Source: Streptomyces sp. NBC_00223 (lineage in GTDB: Bacteria; Actinomycetota; Actinomycetes; Streptomycetales; Streptomycetaceae). Taken from it: a stretch of DNA of 64,000 nucleotides. The notes beneath the pieces were generated by a model that had not been told where the DNA came from, made no database searches, and saw only the letters and a program-made list of their open reading frames with translations. Numbering within the stretch: position 1 is the first letter of the stretch; every line of letters starts with the position of its first letter. Below, piece by piece: positions 24,523-33,318 of this stretch. The DNA is taken from positions 1,364,001-1,428,000 of the forward strand of contig NZ_CP108109.1 of assembly GCF_036199905.1 (NCBI RefSeq). The letters run 5' to 3'. The position numbers were made by a program, and so were the translations under genes.

Positions 24523-25347
24523 ATGGCAGAGAGCGTGCCGGTGCGCTGTCCGTCCTGCGGACGGGAGCACAACTACACCGCCCCGACCTTTCCTTGTGCC
24601 TGCGGTGCCCCGCTGGCACCTCCGGTGCTCTACGGCGGCCGCCCGGTGGAGGTGCGGCACCCGTCGTGGGACGGCTCATGGTTACGGCTGCGCTGTCCGG
24701 ACTGCGGGCGCGCCGACCAGTGGCCGCAGCCGGAGTTCGACTGCTCGTGCGGCGCCCTCGTCCGGCTGCCGGTGGACGGTGAGGCCACGCAGGGCGGCGC
24801 GCTGCCCGTACCGCATCTGTCGGCGCCGGACCCGACCGGTCCCGTACCGCCCCCGCCGGCCGACCGGCCGCCTTTCCGCCCGGTCACCATCCGCACCGCG
24901 CGGGACGCGCTGACCGCGGCGGCGCAGTATCTGAAGTGGCTGGGCTTCGCGGGCGTACGGCTGGCCGGGGACCGTACGGCCAACGGTATCGATCTGCGCG
25001 GGGACCGGCTGGTCGCCCAGGTGGACCCGACGACGCAGCCGACCGCGCTGCGCGATGTCGAGTGCCTGTGGCTCAACCGCGCCCACGAGGACGCCGAGGG
25101 CGCCTTCTTCTCGCTGGCCGGGTACGCCCAGGAGGCGCGGCTGCGGGCCGACCAGCTCGGGGTGCCGCTGTTCGTGATGGACCTGACCGGCACCCCGCAG
25201 CCGGTCAACGACGCCGCCGACGCGCTGATCAGGACGGGCCCGGCCGCGGTCACGCCTCCCGAGCCTTCGGGACCCGCGCGTCCGGCGCAGCCTCCGGGTC
25301 CGGCCGGGCCGCCGAATCCCGGGGGTCCCGCGGGTCCTGGGGTGTGA
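24523..25347 (+). CDS. Double zinc-ribbon protein with restriction-endonuclease-like domain
   Basis: A 274-residue protein. Residues 1-85 hold two CxxC/CxC zinc ribbons (CPSCGREH with CACG, then CPDCGRAD with CSCG). Residues 125-235 look like a PD-(D/E)xK/Mrr fold: YLKWLGFAGV, then GIDLRGDRLVAQVD, where the usual catalytic Lys of QxK is replaced. The tail is Pro/Gly rich. GGAG lies eight bases before ATG 24523. The 3' 98 bp overlap the converging ligase gene. A DNA-binding role with weakened or absent nuclease activity is inferred. Confidence 0.72.
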   Translation: MAESVPVRCPSCGREHNYTAPTFPCACGAPLAPPVLYGGRPVEVRHPSWDGSWLRLRCPDCGRADQWPQPEFDCSCGALVRLPVDGEATQGGALPVPHLSAPDPTGPVPPPPADRPPFRPVTIRTARDALTAAAQYLKWLGFAGVRLAGDRTANGIDLRGDRLVAQVDPTTQPTALRDVECLWLNRAHEDAEGAFFSLAGYAQEARLRADQLGVPLFVMDLTGTPQPVNDAADALIRTGPAAVTPPEPSGPARPAQPPGPAGPPNPGGPAGPGV

Positions 25348-27013
25348 ACTCCTCGCGCAGCTGGACCTTGCGCACCTTCCCGCTGACCGTCATCGGGAAG
25401 GCGTCGAGGACGCGCAGATGGCGCGGGACCTTGTAGTGGGCGAGCCGGCCCGCGCAGAAGCCCGTCACGTCGGCGAGGCTGGGCGGGTCGGCGGGGTCGC
25501 GGGCGATGACGCAGGCCAGGATCTCCTCGCCGTAACGGGCGTCAGGCACCCCGACCACCTGCACATCGGCGATCTTGGGGTGCGCGTACAGGAACTCCTC
25601 GATCTCGCGCGGATACACGTTCTCGCCGCCGCGGATGATCACGTCCTTGATCCGGCCGACGACCGCGAGATAGCCGTCGTCCCGCATCACCGCGAGGTCC
25701 CCGGTGTGCATCCACCGCCCGGCGTCCACGGCCTCGGCGGTGCGCTCGGGCTCGTCCCAGTAGCCGAGCATCACCGAGTAGCCCCGCGTGCACAGTTCAC
25801 CCGGTGAGCCGCGCCGCACGGTCACTCCGGTCGTGGGGTCCACGACCTTCACCTCGATGTGCGGCAGCACCCGGCCGACGGTCTCGGTGCGGTGCTCCAG
25901 GTCGTCGTCCCGCCGGGTCTGGGTGGAGACCGGGGAGGTCTCGGTCATCCCGTAGCAGATGGACACCTCGGCCATGTGCATCTCGGACATCACCCGCTTC
26001 ATCACCTCGACCGGGCACGGCGATCCGGCCATGATGCCGGTCCGCAGCGAGGTCAGGTCGTACGAGGCGAAGTCCGGCAGGGCCAGCTCGGCGATGAACA
26101 TCGTCGGCACGCCGTAGAGCGAGGTGCAGCGCTCCTGCTGGACGGCCCGCAGGGTCGCGGCGGCGTCGAAGGAGGGCGCGGGGATGACGATGCAGGCGCT
26201 GTGCGAGGTGGCGCCGAGATTTCCCATGACCATGCCGAAGCAGTGGTAGAAGGGCACCGGCAGGCAGATCCGGTCCTGTTCGGTGTAGCCGACCGTACCG
26301 CCCACGAAATAGCCGTTGTTGAGGATGCTGTGGTGGGAGAGGGTGGCGCCCTTGGGGAAGCCGGTGGTGCCGGAGGTGTACTGGATGTTGACCGGCTCGT
26401 CGCAGCTCAACTCGGCCTCGCGCGCGGCCAGATAGCCCGGCGCCAGGGCGGCGCCCGCGGTGGTCAGCGCGTCCCACTCGGGGTCGCCTATGTGGATCAC
26501 CTCGCGTAACCGCGGGCAGTCGGGGCGTACTTCGGCGGTCATCGCCCGGTAGTCACTGTCGCGGTACTGGCCGGTGGCGATCAGCACCTCGACACCGGAC
26601 TGCTTGAGCACGAACGCCAACTCGTGCAGCCGGTACGCGGGGTTGATGTTCACCATGATCGCGCCGAGCCGGGCGGTGGCGTACTGGACGAGCACCCACT
26701 CCGGGCAGTTGACCGCCCAGATGCCCACCCGGTCGCCCTTGCCCACGCCGTGCGCGGCCAGTCCGAGCGCCACGTCGTCCACCGCCCGGCCGAACTCGGC
26801 GTACGTCCAGCGCCGTCCGCTGGGCAGGTCGACCAGCGCCTCCCGGTCGGGGTGGGCGGCGACGGCCCGGTCGAGGTTGCGGCCGATGGTGTCGCCGAGC
26901 AGCGGGGTGCCCCCGGCGCCGTGCGCGTACGAGAGCTCGGTGGCGGACGCGGGGCTGATGACGGACCCGGGCCCGGTGGCGGACGCGGGCCCGGTGGCGG
27001 ACGCGGACGTCAC
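25250..27013 (-). CDS. AMP-binding acyl-CoA ligase (FadD-like)
   Basis: A 587-residue ANL-superfamily enzyme activating a carboxylic acid, probably a fatty acid, to its CoA thioester. YTSGTTGFPKGATLSHHS (P-loop) is near residue 195, YGMTETSP near 340, TGDLAVMRDDGYLAVVGR near 425 and the catalytic Lys in MTVSGKVRK near 550. The first 30 residues are a repetitive ASATGP-type tail. It overlaps the preceding ligase gene by ATGA. A TTA codon at 26507-26509 makes translation bldA-dependent, unusual for a metabolic ligase. Confidence 0.93.
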   Translation of the reverse strand: MTSASATGPASATGPGSVISPASATELSYAHGAGGTPLLGDTIGRNLDRAVAAHPDREALVDLPSGRRWTYAEFGRAVDDVALGLAAHGVGKGDRVGIWAVNCPEWVLVQYATARLGAIMVNINPAYRLHELAFVLKQSGVEVLIATGQYRDSDYRAMTAEVRPDCPRLREVIHIGDPEWDALTTAGAALAPGYLAAREAELSCDEPVNIQYTSGTTGFPKGATLSHHSILNNGYFVGGTVGYTEQDRICLPVPFYHCFGMVMGNLGATSHSACIVIPAPSFDAAATLRAVQQERCTSLYGVPTMFIAELALPDFASYDLTSLRTGIMAGSPCPVEVMKRVMSEMHMAEVSICYGMTETSPVSTQTRRDDDLEHRTETVGRVLPHIEVKVVDPTTGVTVRRGSPGELCTRGYSVMLGYWDEPERTAEAVDAGRWMHTGDLAVMRDDGYLAVVGRIKDVIIRGGENVYPREIEEFLYAHPKIADVQVVGVPDARYGEEILACVIARDPADPPSLADVTGFCAGRLAHYKVPRHLRVLDAFPMTVSGKVRKVQLREEFTPQDPRDPRDSAARPDPEAAPDARVPKAREA

Positions 27014-28683
27014 CGGTAGTCCTCCTCGTGGAATTCCTGGCTGCCGTCGTGCATGGTCGCCTCGCGCAGCTCGATCCGGCGGATCTTGCCGGAGACGGTC
27101 TTGGGCAGGTCGGCGAACTCCAGCCGCCGCAGCCGCTTGTACGGCGCCAGCACGGACCGCGAGTGCGCGAAGATCGCCCTGGCCGTCTCCCCGTCGGGCT
27201 TCCAGCCCTCCGCGAGCACCACGTACGCCTTGGGCACCGACAGCCGCAGCTCGTCCGGCGCGGGCACGACCGCGGCCTCGGCGACGGCCTCGTGCTCCAG
27301 CAGCGCGCTCTCCAGCTCGAACGGCGAGATCTTGTAGTCCGAGGATTTGAATACATCATCGGACCGGCCGATGTAGGTCACGTACCCGTCGGCGTCCCGG
27401 CGGCCGATGTCGCCGGTGCGGTAGTAGCCGCCGCCCATCGCCTCCTGGGTGCGCTCGGGATCGCCCGCGTACCCGGTCATCAGGCCCACCGGGCGCTCGC
27501 TCAGATCGAGACAGATCTCGCCCTCGTCGCCGGGCTCGCCGGTCACCGGGTCGAGCAGGGCGATCGTGTAGCCGGGGGTGGGCCGGCCCATGGAGCCGGC
27601 CTTCACCAGCTGGGAGGGCGAGTTGGCGACCTGCACGGCGGTCTCGGTCTGCCCGAAGCCGTCCCGGATCAGCACTCCCCACAGCCGTCTGACGTGCTCG
27701 ATGACCTCGGGGTTGAGCGGTTCGCCCGCGGCCACCACCTCGCGCGGCGGGGTGCGCAGCGCGGTCAGATCGGCCTGGATCAGCATCCGCCAGACCGTCG
27801 GCGGCGCGCAGAAGCTCGTCACCCCGGCCCGGTCCATCTCGGCCATCAGCCGGCCCGCGTCGAAGCGGGTGTAGTTGTGCACGAAGACGGTCGCCTCGGC
27901 GTTCCAGGGCGCGAACAGGCTCGACCAGGCGTGCTTGGCCCACCCCGGTGAGGAGATGTTCAGATGCACGTCGCCCGGCCGCAGCCCGATCCAGTACATC
28001 GTGGCCAGGTGACCGATCGGATACGAGACATGGGTGTGCTCGACCAGCTTGGGCTTGGCGGTGGTGCCCGAGGTGAAGTACAGCATCAGCGGTTCCACCG
28101 AACGGGTGAGGCCGTCGGGCTCGAAGTCCGCGGGGGCGGCGTACGCCTCCTCGTAGGGCAGCCAGTCGCCGGTGGCGCCGCCGACCGCGATCCGGGTGTA
28201 GTCACCGGGCACGTCGGCGAACTTCGCGGTGTCGGCGGCCCGGACCACGGCGTGCCGGGCGCCGCCGCGCTCGATCCGGTCGCGCAGGTCGGCGGGGCCG
28301 AGCAGCGGGGTGGCGGGGATGACGACGGCCCGCAGCTTCATCAGGGCGAGCGCGGTCTCCCACTGCTCGGCCTGGTTGCCGAGCATCACCAGCACCCGGT
28401 CCCCGGCCCGTACGCCCCGCGCGCGCAGCCAGCCGGCCACCCGGGAGGAGCGCTCGGCCATCTCGCGGAAGGAGATCCGGGTCTCGGTGCCGTCCTCCTC
28501 GACGATCCACAGGGCCGGGCGGGCGTTGTCCTCGGCGATGACGTCGAACCAGTCGAGCGCCCAGTTGAAGTGTTCGGGCCGGGGCCAGCGGAAGCCGTCG
28601 TAGGCGGCCGCGTAGTCCTCCCGGTGCCGCAGCAGGAAGTCGCGGGCGGCCCGGAACTCCCCGGTCGCGTCCGATACCGCCAT
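27010..28683 (-). CDS. AMP-binding acyl-CoA synthetase (medium-chain/acetyl-CoA-synthetase-like)
   Basis: A 557-residue ANL enzyme closer to medium-chain acyl-CoA synthetases. YFTSGTTAKPKLVEHTH is near residue 200, DGFGQTETA near 345, YRTGDIGRRDADGYVTYIGR near 415 and the C-terminal KTVSGKIRRIELR supplies the catalytic Lys. ATG 28683 has GAGGAGG seven to eight bases upstream. First gene of a two-ligase operon, divergent from the GAF-LuxR regulator. The natural substrates cannot be read from sequence. Confidence 0.93.
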   Translation of the reverse strand: MAVSDATGEFRAARDFLLRHREDYAAAYDGFRWPRPEHFNWALDWFDVIAEDNARPALWIVEEDGTETRISFREMAERSSRVAGWLRARGVRAGDRVLVMLGNQAEQWETALALMKLRAVVIPATPLLGPADLRDRIERGGARHAVVRAADTAKFADVPGDYTRIAVGGATGDWLPYEEAYAAPADFEPDGLTRSVEPLMLYFTSGTTAKPKLVEHTHVSYPIGHLATMYWIGLRPGDVHLNISSPGWAKHAWSSLFAPWNAEATVFVHNYTRFDAGRLMAEMDRAGVTSFCAPPTVWRMLIQADLTALRTPPREVVAAGEPLNPEVIEHVRRLWGVLIRDGFGQTETAVQVANSPSQLVKAGSMGRPTPGYTIALLDPVTGEPGDEGEICLDLSERPVGLMTGYAGDPERTQEAMGGGYYRTGDIGRRDADGYVTYIGRSDDVFKSSDYKISPFELESALLEHEAVAEAAVVPAPDELRLSVPKAYVVLAEGWKPDGETARAIFAHSRSVLAPYKRLRRLEFADLPKTVSGKIRRIELREATMHDGSQEFHEEDYR

Positions 28684-28721
28684 GCGTCCTCCTCGTCGAT
28701 GGACCCTGAGTAACATCGTCC

Positions 28722-28745
28722 GGTAGTGACCTGGGTCTCACTACC
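28722..28745. promoter_or_regulatory. Perfect 8-8-8 inverted repeat between ligase operon and LuxR gene
   Basis: GGTAGTGA and TCACTACC flank an 8-bp spacer, a symmetric operator-like element centred between the divergent starts. It is the obvious candidate site for the adjacent GAF-LuxR regulator. A transcript hairpin is the alternative. Confidence 0.55.
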
Positions 28746-28772
28746 CCCGGAAGGGGGTGAGGAGGTGGAGCG

Positions 28773-29639
28773 GTGGACGGGCGCGGGGAGGCCGTCGAGG
28801 TACGGGCGGCGCTGCTGCGGATGCGCAGATCCGGGCTGCTGCCGGTCGCCTTCGGCGGCCTGATGCAGAGTGCGTCGGGCCAGCCCGCGGGCTACGCGGC
28901 ACGCCAGTTCCGGATCAGCGAGCTGGCGGGGACGACCGGGGAGACCCTGCGGGGCCTGGCCATCAGTACGGGCAACGGCCTCGGCGGCAAGACGCTCGCC
29001 ATGGGCCGCCCCTACGCGGTGACCGACTACCGCTCCTCGCGGGTGATCAGCCACGAGTACGACGCGGCGGTCGCCTCCGAGGGGCTGCGGTCGGTGCTCG
29101 CGGTGCCGATCGTGGTGCACCGCCGGGTGCGCGGGGTGCTCTACGGCGCGCTGCGGCAGCCGTACGCGCTCGGCGACCGGCCGCTGAACGTGGCGCTGGA
29201 CGCCGCCCGGGAGCTGGAACAGGCCCTGGCCGTACGGGACGAGGCGCAGCGGCTGCTGTCCTTCGCGCAGGCGCCGATCACCGCCGATCCGCGGGCGTGG
29301 GAGGAGGTGCGGGCGGCCCACGCGGAGCTGCGGGCGATGGCGGCCCGTATCCCCGACGCCCATGTGCGGCAGGAGTTGCTGACCGCCTGCGCCCGGCTGG
29401 CCTCGGCGACCGCGCCCGCGGCACCGGCCCGGCCCGCGCCGCCGACGTATCTGACCCCGCGGGAGCTGGACGTGCTGTCCGCGATCGCGTCGGGGGCGAC
29501 CAACTCGGCGGCGGCGACCCGGCTGCGGCTGCGGCCGGAGACGGTGAAGAGCTATCTGCGGTCGGCGATGCGGAAGTTGGGGGCGCATACGCGGCTGGAG
29601 GCGGTGGTCGCGGCGCGGCGGGCGGGGCTGCTGCCCTGA
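28773..29639 (+). CDS. GAF domain LuxR-type transcriptional regulator
   Basis: A 288-residue regulator with a GAF-like sensor at about residues 45-150 (SEGLRSVLAVPIVVHRRVRG) and a C-terminal LuxR helix-turn-helix at about 225-285 (LTPRELDVLSAIASGATNSA, then ETVKSYLRSAMRKLG). The GTG start at 28773 is preceded by GGAGG eight bases upstream. Divergent from the two acyl-CoA ligase genes, which it probably controls in response to an acyl or related small ligand (inference). Confidence 0.9.
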   Translation: MDGRGEAVEVRAALLRMRRSGLLPVAFGGLMQSASGQPAGYAARQFRISELAGTTGETLRGLAISTGNGLGGKTLAMGRPYAVTDYRSSRVISHEYDAAVASEGLRSVLAVPIVVHRRVRGVLYGALRQPYALGDRPLNVALDAARELEQALAVRDEAQRLLSFAQAPITADPRAWEEVRAAHAELRAMAARIPDAHVRQELLTACARLASATAPAAPARPAPPTYLTPRELDVLSAIASGATNSAAATRLRLRPETVKSYLRSAMRKLGAHTRLEAVVAARRAGLLP

Positions 29640-29678
29640 ACGCTTGCCCGGTGGGGCCGGCTCGCGGTCCGGCTCAGC

Positions 29679-29757
29679 GGCCGTGGCCGGTATTCGGGCG
29701 GCGGCGGCCGTGGCCGGTAATTGGGCGGCGGCCGTGGCCGGTATTTGGGCGGCGGTG
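29679..29757. repeat. Three imperfect ~27-bp tandem repeats upstream of the LysE gene
   Basis: CGGCCGTGGCCGGTATT-type units followed by GGGCGGCG recur three times (TATTCGGG, TAATTGGG, TATTTGGG variants). They lie between the LuxR stop and the LysE ribosome site. Confidence 0.55.
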
Positions 29758-29810
29758 GGCGGGGCCGCCGGTCTACGCTCGCTGGATTCGGCGGTGCGGA
29801 GGAGGGCGTG

Positions 29811-30464
29811 ATGTCGGTCGACCGGTTGCTGGGGTTCGCGGCGATGTCGCTGGTGCTGGTGCTGATTCCCGGCCCGAGCGTGCTGTTCGTGCTCGGGCGG
29901 GCGCTGGCGCACGGGCGGCGGACCGCGCTGGGCAGCGTACTGGGGAACGCGGTGGGCGCGTGTCTGCTGGCCTCCGCGGTCTCCGTGGGCCTCGGCGAGG
30001 TGGTCGCGCGGTCGGTGGCGGTGTTCGTCGCGCTGAAGCTGGCGGGGGCGGCGTATCTGGTGTTCCTGGGCGTGAAGGCGTGGCGGCACCGGGGCGCGCT
30101 GACGGTCACCGGGACCTCCGGCGAGGGCGGCGAGGCCCGGCCGGCCCGCGGTGACGTGCGGTCGCTGTGGGAGGGGTTCGTGGTGGGGGTGACGAATCCG
30201 AAGACGTGTGTGTTCTTCGCGGCGGTGCTGCCGCAGTTCGTCGACCGGAACGCGGGCCGGGTGCACGAGCAGATGCTGCTGCTGGGGCTGGTGTTCACGG
30301 TCATCGCGCTGATCTGCGACAGCGTGTGGGCGCTCACGGCGTCGGCGGCCCGTACGTGGTTCGCGAAGTCGCCGCGGCGCCTGCGGGCGATCGGCGGGAC
30401 GGGCGGGCTGGCGATGATCGGGCTCGGGGTGACGGTCGCGGTCACCGGGCGCGCGGACTCGTAG
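29811..30464 (+). CDS. LysE-family exporter
   Basis: A 217-residue inner-membrane exporter of amino acids or related metabolites. About six hydrophobic segments are visible; LVLIPGPSVLFVLGRALAHG near residue 20 and GFVVGVTNPKTCVFFAAVLP near 125 are the family signatures. ATG 29811 follows GGAGGAGG. Substrate is unknown; it stands alone between the LuxR gene and the MFS gene. Confidence 0.93.
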   Translation: MSVDRLLGFAAMSLVLVLIPGPSVLFVLGRALAHGRRTALGSVLGNAVGACLLASAVSVGLGEVVARSVAVFVALKLAGAAYLVFLGVKAWRHRGALTVTGTSGEGGEARPARGDVRSLWEGFVVGVTNPKTCVFFAAVLPQFVDRNAGRVHEQMLLLGLVFTVIALICDSVWALTASAARTWFAKSPRRLRAIGGTGGLAMIGLGVTVAVTGRADS

Positions 30465-30670
30465 GGGCGGACGGGTCACGGAGTAGCCGCGCGGACTCGC
30501 GGCGGCGTACGGGAGCGCACCGGCCGCGCGGATTCGCGGCGGTGGACGCGAACCGGCCATGGGCTCGCGGCGGCGTACGGGGACGCGTGCCGGAGCGGGC
30601 CGGGAGCGCGTCGGCCCAGGTCACGAGGGGCGCCCGGGCGGTGTGAGGAGGCGCACACACCGGCGGGGAG

Positions 30671-30688
30671 CGAAACGTTTGCGTTTCG
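30671..30688. promoter_or_regulatory. First palindromic operator upstream of the MFS gene
   Basis: CGAAACGTTTGCGTTTCG is an 18-bp inverted repeat with CGAAAC/GTTTCG arms, typical of TetR-type sites. Confidence 0.6.
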
Positions 30689-30716
30689 ATAGGTCGGGTC
30701 GTACCGTCGTTGGAGT

Positions 30717-30731
30717 ACGAAACCGTTTCGT
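30717..30731. promoter_or_regulatory. Second palindromic operator upstream of the MFS gene
   Basis: ACGAAACCGTTTCGT is a perfect 7-1-7 palindrome sharing the CGAAAC half-site with the first operator, about 45 bp downstream of it (centre to centre). The pair probably brackets the promoter. Confidence 0.6.
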
Positions 30732-30778
30732 TCTTCCTGCGGTCCTCCGCACTCCGTCCCACCCCAGGAGTCCGTCCC

Positions 30779-32314
30779 ATGTCGACTCAGTCCACCGCCG
30801 ACGCGCACGTCGGCGAACCCGTACCGGGCGCCCCGGCGCGGAAGGCCGGACCGGCCCCCCGCGCCGAGCGGCCCGGTCACCGCTGGTGGGTGCTGGGCGT
30901 CATCGCCCTCGCCCAGCTCATGGTCGTACTCGACGCGACCGTGGTGAACATCGCGCTCCCCTCCGCGCAGCACGACCTCGGTTTCAGCGACGGCAACCGG
31001 CAGTGGATCGTCACCGCCTACTCGCTGGCCTTCGGCAGCCTGCTGCTGCTCGGCGGCCGGCTCGCCGACCTGATCGGCCGCAAGATCGTCTTCCTGATAG
31101 GCGTCGTGGGCTTCGCCGGCGCCTCCGCGCTGGCCGGCGCCGCGCAGAACTTCGACGTGCTGGTCACCGGCCGCGCCCTGCAGGGCGTGTTCGGCGCGCT
31201 GCTCGCCCCGGCCGCGCTCTCCCTGCTCAACACGACCTTCACCGACGCCAAGGAACGCGCCAAGGCGTTCGGTATCTACGGCGCCATCGCGGGCGCGGGC
31301 GGCGGCATCGGCCTGCTGCTCGGCGGTCTGCTCACCGAGCACCTCAGCTGGCGCTGGACGCTCTACGTCAACCTGGTCTTCGCCGTGATCGCCTTCGTCG
31401 GCGGTATGGCCTTCCTCCGCAAGGGTCTCGCCGCCGACCGGCCGAAGCTGGACATCCCCGGCACGATCCTGGTCACCACCGGTCTCTTCGGCCTGGTCTA
31501 CGGCTTCTCGAACGCCGAGACGCACGACTGGGGCTCCCCGCTGACCTGGGGCTTCCTGCTGGCCGGCGGTCTGCTGCTCGCCGCGTTCAGCTGGTGGCAG
31601 ACCCGGGCCGAGCACCCGCTGCTCCCCCTGCGGGTGCTGCTCGACCGCAACCGCGGCGCCTCCTTCGTGGTGCTGGCGATCTCCGGCGCGGGCATGTTCG
31701 GCGTCTTCCTCTTCCTGACCTACTACCTCCAGCTGTCGCTGCACTACGACCCCGTCAAGACCGGTCTTGGCTTCCTGCCGATGATCGGCGCGCTGATGGT
31801 CTCCGCGCAGCTGGCCACGAACAACCTGCTGCCGCGTCTCGGCCCGAAGCCCATCGTGCCGCTCGGCATGGCTCTCGCGGGCATCGGCATGGCCTGGCTG
31901 ACCACCCTGGACCTGCACAGCACCTACGCGGCCAATGTGCTGCCGCCGCTGCTGGTGATGGGCTTCGGCCTCGGTCTGGTCATGCCGAGCGCGATGAGCG
32001 TGGCCACCGAACGGGTGGGCGCGAACGACGCGGGCGTCGCCTCGGCGGCCGTCAACACCATGCAGCAGGTGGGCGGTTCGATCGGCACCGCGCTGCTGAA
32101 CACACTGGCCGCGAGCGCCGCCGCCACGTACGTGGCGAGCCACGGGAAGACCGCGGCGGCCACCGCGCAGGCACAGCTGCACAGCTACTCGACCGCGTAC
32201 TGGTGGTCGGCCGGGCTGTTCGCGGTCGGCGCGGTACTGGCCCTGGTGATGTACCGGCCCGGCCGCTCACAGCCGGCCGCGGACGGGGTCCAGGCGGCGG
32301 CCGTCCACATGTGA
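30779..32314 (+). CDS. MFS drug efflux transporter, DHA2 (14-TM) family
   Basis: A 511-residue proton-driven exporter of the EmrB/QacA type. The first helix pair follows HRWWVLGVIALAQLMVVLDA, the loop motif GRLADLIGRK is near residue 100, and the helix-5 region GAIAGAGGGIGLLLGG resembles antiporter motif C. AGGAG lies eight bases before ATG 30779. Two CGAAAC palindromes upstream suggest repression by a TetR-type protein, but none is encoded nearby. It could export a foreign drug or a local metabolite; the RiPP cluster has its own ABC system. Confidence 0.95.
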   Translation: MSTQSTADAHVGEPVPGAPARKAGPAPRAERPGHRWWVLGVIALAQLMVVLDATVVNIALPSAQHDLGFSDGNRQWIVTAYSLAFGSLLLLGGRLADLIGRKIVFLIGVVGFAGASALAGAAQNFDVLVTGRALQGVFGALLAPAALSLLNTTFTDAKERAKAFGIYGAIAGAGGGIGLLLGGLLTEHLSWRWTLYVNLVFAVIAFVGGMAFLRKGLAADRPKLDIPGTILVTTGLFGLVYGFSNAETHDWGSPLTWGFLLAGGLLLAAFSWWQTRAEHPLLPLRVLLDRNRGASFVVLAISGAGMFGVFLFLTYYLQLSLHYDPVKTGLGFLPMIGALMVSAQLATNNLLPRLGPKPIVPLGMALAGIGMAWLTTLDLHSTYAANVLPPLLVMGFGLGLVMPSAMSVATERVGANDAGVASAAVNTMQQVGGSIGTALLNTLAASAAATYVASHGKTAAATAQAQLHSYSTAYWWSAGLFAVGAVLALVMYRPGRSQPAADGVQAAAVHM

Positions 32315-32555
32315 GCCGCCGCAGCCAAGTCCCCCTCCCCTTCAACTCCCCGGCCGCGTACGAGCGGAGAGCGACCGGGGTCGGGGGGCCGGGCGCCGGG
32401 TCATCGTGGGGACGGGACACCCGGCCGCCACCGGCCCCCTCGTGACGGCCGGGCCGGCGATGCACGCCCCTCGGGCACGCACCGCCGGCCCGGCCGTCCC
32501 GCTGTTTCTGATCGTACGGAGAAGGTCCGACGTCACGGACCCGCCGTGTATTCCT

Positions 32556-32587
32556 CGATGTATCATGAGTTCCATCATTGATATCAA
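32556..32587. promoter_or_regulatory. A/T-rich palindromic promoter/operator of vapBC
   Basis: A short A/T-rich island directly before the vapB ribosome site contains TCATGA (32563-32568) and TTGATATCAA (32578-32587), the kind of dyads at which VapBC complexes autoregulate. Confidence 0.4.
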
Positions 32588-32600
32588 AGGAGGTGGTCCC

Positions 32601-32816
32601 ATGAGCCGAACCGTGATCGACCTCGACGACGCGTTGCTGGCCGACGTGGCCCAGGCCCTGGGGACGAGCACCAAGAAGGACACGGTCAACACCGCCCTGC
32701 GCGAGGTGCTGGACACCCGGCGGCGCGCCCTGGCCCTGACCCGGCTGCGCGCCTCGGCGGACGAGGGCGGCTTCGACCTGGACCTCTTCGAGGACAAACG
32801 GAACTACCGTCGGTGA
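32601..32816 (+). CDS. vapB: VapB-family antitoxin
   Basis: A 71-residue antitoxin. The N-terminal half (RTVIDLDDALLADVAQALG, then KKDTVNTALREVL) is a ribbon-helix-helix-like DNA-binding region of the VapB/DUF2191 type; the acidic C-terminal tail (GGFDLDLFEDKRNYRR) would wrap the toxin. AAAGGAGGTGG, an almost perfect Shine-Dalgarno, precedes ATG 32601. The stop overlaps the toxin start (GTGA), ensuring coupled production. Confidence 0.92.
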   Translation: MSRTVIDLDDALLADVAQALGTSTKKDTVNTALREVLDTRRRALALTRLRASADEGGFDLDLFEDKRNYRR

Positions 32817-33235
32817 GCGCGGCGCAATTCCTGATCGACACGAGCGCCCTGGCCCGCTTTCTGCGGGGCGACGCCGAGCAGTACGGCTGGGACCGGGCGG
32901 CGTCGGCAGGACTCATCGCGACCTGTCCCATCACGGAACTGGAATTCTTCTACAGCGCACGTTCCGCCGAGGACCGGGCCCTGGGCATCGCGGACATTCG
33001 GCTGCTCTTCGGCTGGGTACCGGTGGACGACCGTGCCTACGACCGGGCCTGGCAGGTGCAGGAACTGCTCACCCGGAAGGGGCAGCACCGCAGCGCGGGT
33101 GCCGTGGACCTGGTGGTCGCGGCGACCGCGGAACTCCAAGGACTGACTCTCCTGCACCGTGACCGGGACTTCGCATGCATCGCCGCCGTCACGGGACAGC
33201 CCCTTCAGTGGTACGGCCCTGACGCCGGAAAATAG
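32813..33235 (+). CDS. vapC: VapC-family PIN-domain ribonuclease toxin
   Basis: A 140-residue PIN-domain nuclease that cleaves RNA (tRNA or rRNA in known VapCs) when freed from VapB. The acidic quartet is visible: Asp in FLIDTSALARFL (near residue 9), Glu in ITELEFFYS (near 42), Asp in AVDLVVAATA (near 98) and Asp in HRDRDFACIA (near 116). The GTG start overlaps the vapB stop. All catalytic residues are present, so the toxin should be active. Confidence 0.94.
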   Translation: MSAAQFLIDTSALARFLRGDAEQYGWDRAASAGLIATCPITELEFFYSARSAEDRALGIADIRLLFGWVPVDDRAYDRAWQVQELLTRKGQHRSAGAVDLVVAATAELQGLTLLHRDRDFACIAAVTGQPLQWYGPDAGK

Positions 33236-33318
33236 GTCGGCGGCCCGCCGGAGCCCCGGAAGCACGTATCGCGGGACGGTGCGTACCGATGGCGGTCCCC
33301 GCGGTTCCGTATCCGGTG

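Noticed and set aside
32406..32600. N-terminal extension of VapB
   Set aside because: The near-perfect Shine-Dalgarno and operator-like dyads lie inside the extension, so ATG 32601 is the start.
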